This document shows positions 58,538 through 64,000 of a DNA stretch of 64,000 bases, one piece after another. The stretch is from an uncultured Clostridia bacterium (GTDB lineage: Bacteria; Bacillota; Clostridia; Saccharofermentanales; Saccharofermentanaceae): assembly GCA_946187935.1 (NCBI GenBank), contig CAMHSJ010000009.1:1-64000 (forward strand), given 5' to 3'. Below the pieces are notes generated by a model. The model saw only the letters and a list, made by a program, of their open reading frames with translations. It ran no database searches and was not told the origin of the DNA. Position numbers and translations under genes: made by a program. How positions within the stretch are numbered: position 1 is the first letter of the stretch; each line of letters starts with the position of its first letter.

Positions 58538-59450
58538 AATCAGGGATATATTCATCCCCCGAAGCGCCTTCGTCCTGGACGAAGGCGTTTTGCTGTCCGG
58601 TGCTTATGAGATACTCTGTCATCTTTTTATAGTGCTCTTTGGAAAGAGTCTTCTTAAGCGCGGGACCGGCCTTTTCGCTGTTTAGGATATGCGGCATCGG
58701 GGTATATTGCCCCATAAGGCTTATGTAGATCCTATCGCCGTATCTGGATGTCAGGTAATCGATGATGTGCTTGGTATCGAAAAGCGCCGAGGGCATCATC
58801 AGATGTCTTACGATGACGCCTTTTTTGAGCATGCCGTCACTGCCGAGCACGGGCCCTCCCGTGATATCTACCATCGTATCTATTGCCATGCATGCCCTCT
58901 GGAAATAGTCAGGCGCATTGCAGTACCTGGAAGACAGTGCGCTGCTGTAAAATTTCATGTCAGGGATGAAGATATCGGCAAGGCCGTCAAAGAGCTTTAT
59001 GGTATCAGGCAGATCGTATCCTGATGAATTAACGGCAACGGGGATATCAAGACCTCCTGCCTTGGCCCTGGCAACAGATTCTGATACTGTCGGGGCGTAG
59101 TGCATAGGGGTGACGAGATTGATGTTATGGGCGCCCATGTCCTGAAGCTTCAGGTAGATATCTGACAGTCCGTCAGCGTCTAAGACCAGCCCCCTTCCTG
59201 TCTCGCCTCTTGAAATACCATAGTTCTGGCAGAAACAGCACTTAAGAGAGCACCCTTCGAAGAAGACGGTGCCGCTGCCCCTAACGCCTGAGATTATGGG
59301 CTCTTCGCCGTAGTGGAGCTTATAGAGATTGACATTTGGCTCATCCCCGGATCTGCAGTATCCGAAGCTTTCCGATCTGTCCGCCCTGCACATCCTCGGA
59401 CAGAGCATGCAATGTGAATAGTAGTCCTTCATATGACAATTATATGCCAT
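58530..59450 (-). CDS. Radical SAM protein of the PflA-like (PflX) group
   Basis: The protein of about 306 residues has the cluster motif FFEGCSLKCCFCQNYGISRG, an early CMLCPRMCRADR cysteine pair, and the GHNINLVTPMHY-type strand (GAHNINLVTPMHYAPTV). This is the COG1313 group; targets are unknown. Possible starts are ATGs at 59492, 59450 and 59432, none with a strong ribosome site; 59450 is a compromise. Its 3' end overlaps the convergent deacetylase by 8 bp and contains that gene's terminator. Confidence 0.82.
   Translation of the reverse strand: MAYNCHMKDYYSHCMLCPRMCRADRSESFGYCRSGDEPNVNLYKLHYGEEPIISGVRGSGTVFFEGCSLKCCFCQNYGISRGETGRGLVLDADGLSDIYLKLQDMGAHNINLVTPMHYAPTVSESVARAKAGGLDIPVAVNSSGYDLPDTIKLFDGLADIFIPDMKFYSSALSSRYCNAPDYFQRACMAIDTMVDITGGPVLGSDGMLKKGVIVRHLMMPSALFDTKHIIDYLTSRYGDRIYISLMGQYTPMPHILNSEKAGPALKKTLSKEHYKKMTEYLISTGQQNAFVQDEGASGDEYIPDFI
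58564..58592 (+). terminator. Terminator of the ChW deacetylase, inside the radical SAM gene
   Basis: CGCCTTCGTCC and GGACGAAGGCG form a perfect 10-11 bp stem with a minimal loop, followed by TTTTG. The same bases encode the C-terminal part of the convergent radical SAM protein. Confidence 0.8.
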
Positions 59451-59470
59451 TTTCCCAAACGGGCGGCATC

Positions 59471-59498
59471 TTGCGAAATAAAATACATACAATATAAC
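59471..59498 (+). promoter_or_regulatory. purF promoter
   Basis: TTGCGA (59471-59476), 16-bp spacer, TATAAC (59493-59498), about 40 bp before the start. I see no purine riboswitch in this short leader. Confidence 0.5.
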
Positions 59499-59536
59499 CG
59501 CAGATCATTTTATTAGGCGGGGTGTAAAATTCATAC

Positions 59537-60955
59537 ATGGCAATACATGAGGAGTGCGGCGTATACGGTATCTTAGGGAGTGCTGATGCATCCCGTGCCT
59601 GTTACTATGGCCTTTTTGCGCTCCAGCACAGGGGCCAGGAATCCTGCGGCATCGCAGTCAATGACGACGCTTCCATCAAGTGCGTCAAGGGAATGGGCCT
59701 CGTATCAGAGTTCTTTACCAAGGATAAGATAGCGGATCTTAAGGGCGACATTGCTATAGGTCATGTCAGGTATTCGACCACGGGAGAATCTTCGCCCGCC
59801 AATGCCCAGCCGCTCGTTACACAGTATGTTAAAGGCACATTATCCATCGTTCATAACGGTAATCTCACAAATGCCATAACCCTCAAGAGCAGGCTCGAAG
59901 AAGAGGGCGCGATATTCCACACGACGGTCGATTCGGAGGTCATTGCCTACATGATCGCCAAGGAGAGGACGACTTCGCCCTCGGTCGAGGAAGCCGTCAG
60001 GCGGGTAATGAACGAGATAGAGGGCGGCTATGCCCTCATAGTAATGAGTCCCAGAAAGCTCATCGCCGCACGTGACCCTTACGGGCTCAAGCCTCTGGTC
60101 ATGGGCAGGATCAGAAATGAAGACGGAAGCGACGCCATCGTTTTCGCATCCGAGACGTGCGCTCTTTCCGCAACAGGCGCCGAACTTATAAGAGACGTTG
60201 AGCCCGGCGAGATAATAATCGCCGAGGACGGAGAGTTTAAGCCGATGCCTTCAGGGCTTGTCAAACCTTGCAGCAAGTGTGTTTTCGAGTATATCTATTT
60301 TGCAAGGCCGGATTCTGTCATAGACGGCATCTCAGTTTTTGATGCCAGGCGTAAAGCGGGCGCTCTCCTGGCCAGGCAGTACCCTGTGGAAGCCGACTGC
60401 GTTATAGGCGTTCCCGAATCGGGAATAGACGCGGCATTAGGCTATGCGCTTGAATCAGGGATCCCTTACGAGAAGGGTTTTGTCAAGAATTCATACGTCG
60501 GAAGGACGTTCATAAAGCCCTCACAGGAGGAACGCGCCAGGTCTGTGAGGATCAAGCTCAACCCCATTGAATCTGCCGTAAAGGGCAAGAGGGTAGTCAT
60601 GATCGACGACTCCATAGTAAGAGGCACGACGATCGCAAACATAGTAAATCTGTTAAGGTCAGCAGGCGCATCAGAGGTCCATGTCAGGATCTCCTCACCG
60701 CCGTTCATAAGGCCTTGTTTCTACGGAACAGACGTTCCTTCGTGCGACAAGCTCATCGCGTGTCAGCACACCATAGACGAGATCAGGGATATCATCGGAG
60801 CAGACTCTCTGGGTTATCTTAAGGTCGGTTCATTAGGCGAGATGCTGGGCGAAGAAGGGCATCATTACTGTGACGCATGCTTTACGGGTGATTATCCGAA
60901 TATTGATTCCGGGATAGACCTTCTTATCAAGGGAGGATCTGATCTTGAGAAGTAA
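59537..60955 (+). CDS. purF: Amidophosphoribosyltransferase
   Basis: The 472-residue enzyme has a short propeptide and then the nucleophile Cys in EECGVYGILG. It contains HRGQESCGIA, GHVRYSTTGESS, IVHNGNLTNA, and the PRPP loop VVMIDDSIVRGTTIANIV. Cysteines in KPCSKCVFEYIYF, VPSCDKLIAC and YCDACF match the iron-sulfur form of the enzyme. It makes phosphoribosylamine from PRPP and glutamine, the first step of purine synthesis. No other pur gene is next to it; it overlaps the downstream gene by 11 bp. Confidence 0.96.
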   Translation: MAIHEECGVYGILGSADASRACYYGLFALQHRGQESCGIAVNDDASIKCVKGMGLVSEFFTKDKIADLKGDIAIGHVRYSTTGESSPANAQPLVTQYVKGTLSIVHNGNLTNAITLKSRLEEEGAIFHTTVDSEVIAYMIAKERTTSPSVEEAVRRVMNEIEGGYALIVMSPRKLIAARDPYGLKPLVMGRIRNEDGSDAIVFASETCALSATGAELIRDVEPGEIIIAEDGEFKPMPSGLVKPCSKCVFEYIYFARPDSVIDGISVFDARRKAGALLARQYPVEADCVIGVPESGIDAALGYALESGIPYEKGFVKNSYVGRTFIKPSQEERARSVRIKLNPIESAVKGKRVVMIDDSIVRGTTIANIVNLLRSAGASEVHVRISSPPFIRPCFYGTDVPSCDKLIACQHTIDEIRDIIGADSLGYLKVGSLGEMLGEEGHHYCDACFTGDYPNIDSGIDLLIKGGSDLEK

Positions 60956-62366
60956 CGGCGGAGAACTGACACATGTACAGGGAGCTAATCTTCCCAAGCA
61001 TCTTCATGATACACATCATGAGGAGCACAGCGTCCGCGAACCTCACATGCCGGTCCATGAGACCCGTGAGGAGCCCTCATCGGGCAAGTCAAACATAGTA
61101 TTCGGGATCCTTCTTGGCGTTATAGCCATTCTCGTTATACTTACTTATGTAAGGTACAACAAGTTCATCAGGGATGAATCTTCCAAACTCGTAAGAGAGG
61201 TTACAGTTGAGGCGGGGAGCAGCGCGGATTTTTCGATGTTCTGGAACAGTCAGCCTCAGTTTGCATCACTTGTTGATGAGACATTGGACTTTAACGGCAT
61301 CGACTATTCATATCCGCAGGACATAGTATTCACGGTTAAGATCTTGGATCACAAATACGACTGCGCGCTCCACATAAGAGATACCGTGGCGCCTTCTGCA
61401 GCGGCCATCCCGCAGGAGATGACGTCGATAGATGAGATCCCCGATGTCGCATCATGCGTTACAGACATCAGCGATGTGTCTGATTATTCTCTTGAGTGGC
61501 TTAGCGTTCCTGATATCTCAAATGGCGGCGATCTTACAGCTCAGGCAGCGGTAACTGATGTCTGGGGCAATCAGACTATCGTCGACGTTCCCTTTACCGT
61601 GCATTACGATACGATACCTCCTGTAATAGTAGGAGTCCATGACATCACGGCATATGTTGGAGATACGATCACATACAGAGCCGGCGTAAAGGTCAGGGAC
61701 AACATGGATGACAACTGTACGCTCACGATAGATAACTCCGGAGTTGACCTGTCTTCTGCGGGCACTTACGAAGTCACTTATATCGCGACGGATTACACCG
61801 GCAACCGGTCAACAAAGACAATGACCCTTACCCTCAAGGCGCGTCCTGCCACATATGTTGAGCCGGAACTTGTTTATGCGGCTGCAGATGAGATACTGGC
61901 TACCATCATTACCGATGACATGACGGATATGGAGAAAGCACTCCAGATAACATGGTGGTGCAGGTATAACCTCCACTATGTCGAGCATGCGGATACTACA
62001 TCCTGGACGAGGGCCGCATATGATGCGCTCGTTTACAGGACCGGCACATGCTATTCATTTGCTTATGCCGCCAAGGCATTGTTTACCGAGGCCGGGATCG
62101 AGAGCATGATCGTAAAGCGTGAACCTTACACTTACAGCAAGCATTACTGGAACTATATATGTATCGACGGACAGTGGTATCACTGCGATTCCACGCCCAG
62201 AAAGCACTATAACAGCTATTTCTTCATGTATACATCAGAAGAGCTGATCGCATTCCACGATCACGGCTGGTACGGCTACAGGTTCGACGAATCCAAATAT
62301 CCTGAGAGCGCCACAGAATCCGTGCAGAGCAGGATCGATTATCCGCGCCATAGAATTAGGGACTAA
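60945..62366 (+). CDS. Membrane-anchored Ig-like/transglutaminase-like protein
   Basis: The 473-residue protein starts at TTG, 8 bp after GGGAGG, inside the end of purF. A His-rich cytoplasmic N-terminus (KHLHDTHHEEHSV) precedes one helix (about 48-67). External Ig-like domains follow, with PPVIVGVHDITAYVGDTIT in the DUF5011-like one, then a transglutaminase-like domain: Cys in RTGTCYSFAYAAKALF, His in SKHYWNYICIDGQWY, Asp in HCDSTPR. Cys-His-Asp could give protease or cross-linking activity on wall substrates. Its coupling to purF is odd. Confidence 0.85.
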   Translation: MRSNGGELTHVQGANLPKHLHDTHHEEHSVREPHMPVHETREEPSSGKSNIVFGILLGVIAILVILTYVRYNKFIRDESSKLVREVTVEAGSSADFSMFWNSQPQFASLVDETLDFNGIDYSYPQDIVFTVKILDHKYDCALHIRDTVAPSAAAIPQEMTSIDEIPDVASCVTDISDVSDYSLEWLSVPDISNGGDLTAQAAVTDVWGNQTIVDVPFTVHYDTIPPVIVGVHDITAYVGDTITYRAGVKVRDNMDDNCTLTIDNSGVDLSSAGTYEVTYIATDYTGNRSTKTMTLTLKARPATYVEPELVYAAADEILATIITDDMTDMEKALQITWWCRYNLHYVEHADTTSWTRAAYDALVYRTGTCYSFAYAAKALFTEAGIESMIVKREPYTYSKHYWNYICIDGQWYHCDSTPRKHYNSYFFMYTSEELIAFHDHGWYGYRFDESKYPESATESVQSRIDYPRHRIRD

Positions 62367-62369
62367 TAG

Positions 62370-62378
62370 TGTTATAAT
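62370..62378 (+). promoter_or_regulatory. Extended -10 promoter of the glycosyltransferase pair
   Basis: TGTTATAAT (TGnTATAAT) begins 4 bp after the preceding stop and 46 bp before the glycosyltransferase start. Confidence 0.5.
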
Positions 62379-62415
62379 TAAGTATTGAACGCTATGAAAT
62401 AAGAGGTTTTCGAAG

Positions 62416-63378
62416 ATGACCCCTACGCTATATCTTGTGATCCCGTGCTATAACGAGGAGCAGGTCCTGCCCGTAACGAGCAAGCTCTTCTTAGAGAAGA
62501 TCATGGGTCTCATATCATCCGGCAAGATCGCTGATACGAGCCGGGTATGCTTTGTAAATGACGGCAGCCGCGATAAGACCTGGGAGATCATTACAGGTCT
62601 TTGCAAAGAAGATGACCACTTCGCGGGAATATCTCTGGCGCACAACAGGGGACATCAGAATGCCCTTATATGCGGGCTTATGGAAGTCTCTTCCAAGTGT
62701 GACATCACTATCTCCATGGACTGCGACGGTCAGGATGACATCAATGCTATAGACGCCATGGTCGATGAATATCTTAACGGTTCTGAGATAGTCTTCGGCG
62801 TAAGGTCTGACCGCAGCACGGATACGTGGTTCAAGAGGACGACAGCCCAGTCTTACTACAAGTTCTTAAAGTTCATGGGAGTCGATATCATCCCTGATCA
62901 CGCTGACTACAGGCTTATGTCTTCAAGGGCTCTTAAAGCTCTTGCAGGGTATAAGGAAGTCAATGTCTTCTTGAGGGGAATAATACCGCAGATCGGGTTC
63001 AAGACATCCATGGTCTATTATTCCAGAGCCGAGAGGATGGCGGGCAGCACGCACTATCCTTTAAGGAAGATGCTCGCCCTGGCATTAGACGGCATTACAT
63101 CATTCTCGATCAAGCCTCTTAGGATGATAACGACTTTAGGCGGCATCATAGCATTCTTGAGCTTTGTCGGGATCATTTACATAATCATCGGAGCTATCAT
63201 CGGAAACACTGCCGAGGGCTGGGCTTCAATGACCATCCTTTTGTGCTTCCTGTCAGGCGTACAGATGATAAGCCTCGGCATCATCGGTGAATACATAGGC
63301 AAGATCTACATGGAGACAAAGGGCAGGCCGAGATACTATGTCGATGAATCAGTTAATCTTCCGGAGGACAAGGAATAA
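62416..63378 (+). CDS. GT2 glycosyltransferase of the DPM1/GtrB type
   Basis: The 320-residue protein has the GT2 start YLVIPCYNEEQVLP, CFVNDGSRDKTWEII, MDCDGQDDINAID with the metal-binding Asp pair, and FLRGIIPQIGFKT. Two C-terminal helices (about 235-255 and 268-290) match enzymes that attach a sugar to undecaprenyl phosphate. Such donors feed wall or teichoic acid glycosylation. It overlaps the next glycosyltransferase by one base. Confidence 0.9.
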   Translation: MTPTLYLVIPCYNEEQVLPVTSKLFLEKIMGLISSGKIADTSRVCFVNDGSRDKTWEIITGLCKEDDHFAGISLAHNRGHQNALICGLMEVSSKCDITISMDCDGQDDINAIDAMVDEYLNGSEIVFGVRSDRSTDTWFKRTTAQSYYKFLKFMGVDIIPDHADYRLMSSRALKALAGYKEVNVFLRGIIPQIGFKTSMVYYSRAERMAGSTHYPLRKMLALALDGITSFSIKPLRMITTLGGIIAFLSFVGIIYIIIGAIIGNTAEGWASMTILLCFLSGVQMISLGIIGEYIGKIYMETKGRPRYYVDESVNLPEDKE

Positions 63379-64000
63379 TGGACATTCTTTACGTAGTAAT
63401 GCCGGCTTATAACGAAGAGGAGAATATCGAGGAAGTAGTATCCTCCTGGTATCCCGTGCTCGAGGGCAAGGACCCTATGTCAAGGCTCGTAGTTGCTGAT
63501 GCGGGCAGCGTCGACAAGACACATCAGATCCTCGAAGATCTTAAGAAGGATCACCCTCAGCTAGAGATAATATCAGACACCGGCAAACAGCACGGTCCCA
63601 AGGTTATAGCGCTCTACGACTATGCCATCAAAAATGGCGCTGATTTCATCTTCCAGACTGACTCAGACGGCCAGACACTGCCTGAGGAATTTGACAGCTT
63701 CTGGCAGATCAGGAACGGCTATAAGGGCATCTTCGGACACAGGGTCGTAAGAGGCGACGGCAAGTCCAGAGCCTTTGTCGAAAAGGTCGTCTGCCTGCTC
63801 GTTAAGATGTTCTTCGGCGTAAAGGTGCCTGACGCCAACGCGCCGTTCAGGCTCATGCATGCTAAGACCGTTGCCAAGTATCTTCCCAAGCTCGACAAGG
63901 ACTACAACCTGCCCAACATCATGATGACCACTTACTTTGCTTACTACAAGGAAGAGATGACATTTAAGGAAGTAACGTTCAGACCGCGTCAGGGCGGCGT
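63378..64000 (+). CDS. GT2 glycosyltransferase (3' end cut by window edge)
   Basis: Starting at the ATG at 63378, 207 codons are visible: ILYVVMPAYNEEENIEEVV, VVADAGSVDKTHQIL, and FIFQTDSDGQTLPEEF with the Asp motif, then KVPDANAPFRLMHAKTVAKY. It is a second GT2 enzyme of the same unit, translationally coupled to the first (shared base in TAATG). The end is outside the window. Confidence 0.88.
   Translation, partial: MDILYVVMPAYNEEENIEEVVSSWYPVLEGKDPMSRLVVADAGSVDKTHQILEDLKKDHPQLEIISDTGKQHGPKVIALYDYAIKNGADFIFQTDSDGQTLPEEFDSFWQIRNGYKGIFGHRVVRGDGKSRAFVEKVVCLLVKMFFGVKVPDANAPFRLMHAKTVAKYLPKLDKDYNLPNIMMTTYFAYYKEEMTFKEVTFRPRQGG

Noticed and set aside
59499..59536. Purine riboswitch before purF
   Set aside because: The leader is too short (about 30-40 nt) for the aptamer.

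Overview
The window looks like chromosome of an anaerobic Clostridia-class Bacillota (Gram-positive). The reasons are two cell-wall proteins built from ChW repeats (clostridial hydrophobic repeats with conserved tryptophan), strong AGGAGG-type ribosome binding sites before most genes, an Rrf2/NifS/NifU iron-sulfur set, rpsT (S20), and a Wzx/Wzy polysaccharide locus with a rhamnose precursor pathway. I cannot assign a genus. I see no rRNA, tRNA, insertion sequence, prophage or classical CRISPR array.

Layout. 1-3.4 kb: an edge-truncated WYL regulator, a stand-alone DnaB-type RecA-fold ATPase, a small unknown, a YlxP-like protein and KptA (tRNA 2'-phosphotransferase) that seems to start at CTG; then a gene remnant. 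3.4-6.3 kb: an acyltransferase with a zinc ribbon, small membrane proteins and an XRE regulator with several dyads in the divergent promoter. 6.4-10.6 kb: a cyclic-di-GMP module (EAL protein with dead GGDEF, 7TM sensor, GGDEF cyclase). 10.6-11.9 kb: a PD-(D/E)XK-like nuclease gene bracketed by arrays of a 43-bp palindromic repeat. 11.9-21.9 kb: AraC regulator and ABC-2 exporter, DinB-like protein, a lipoprotein with two cystatin-like domains, CPBP protease, HD protein, and a TetR-controlled FAD oxidoreductase operon. 22-26.8 kb: aldolase, ThDP enzyme, HAD phosphatase, HD phosphohydrolase. 26.9-30.8 kb: RmuC, DMT permease, DUF4870 protein, TrmH-type methyltransferase, rpsT. 31-41.8 kb: one long surface-polysaccharide operon (rmlABDC, priming transferase, two DUF4422 transferases, Wzy, Wzx, Wzz-like). 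41.8-46.5 kb: response regulator, histidine kinase and a large solute-binding lipoprotein. 46.5-51.7 kb: divergent iron-sulfur and sulfur-assimilation operons around a shared control region. 52-64 kb: ChW L,D-transpeptidase, LtaS-like sulfatase, UPF0251 protein, ChW polysaccharide deacetylase, radical SAM protein, PurF, transglutaminase-like protein and two family-2 glycosyltransferases.

The most striking observation is a dispersed repeat system: 13 copies of a degenerate 43-bp imperfect palindrome in four arrays (10602, 11740, 17315, 51782). Within arrays the start-to-start spacing is 64 bp in eight of nine steps and 63 bp in the other. Two of the arrays bracket the nuclease gene. Three further 43-bp palindromes of a different sequence occur at 30905, 41809 and 56576. 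Second is a 38-codon open frame at 49181-49297, unusually rich in Cys and Met codons, with a strong ribosome binding site, placed before the MetY/CysK genes. It is followed by mutually exclusive RNA pairings, which looks like ribosome-mediated attenuation of sulfur amino acid synthesis, stacked on a pair of near-identical Rrf2-type dyads. These are readings of the sequence by eye; no searches or folding programs were run.
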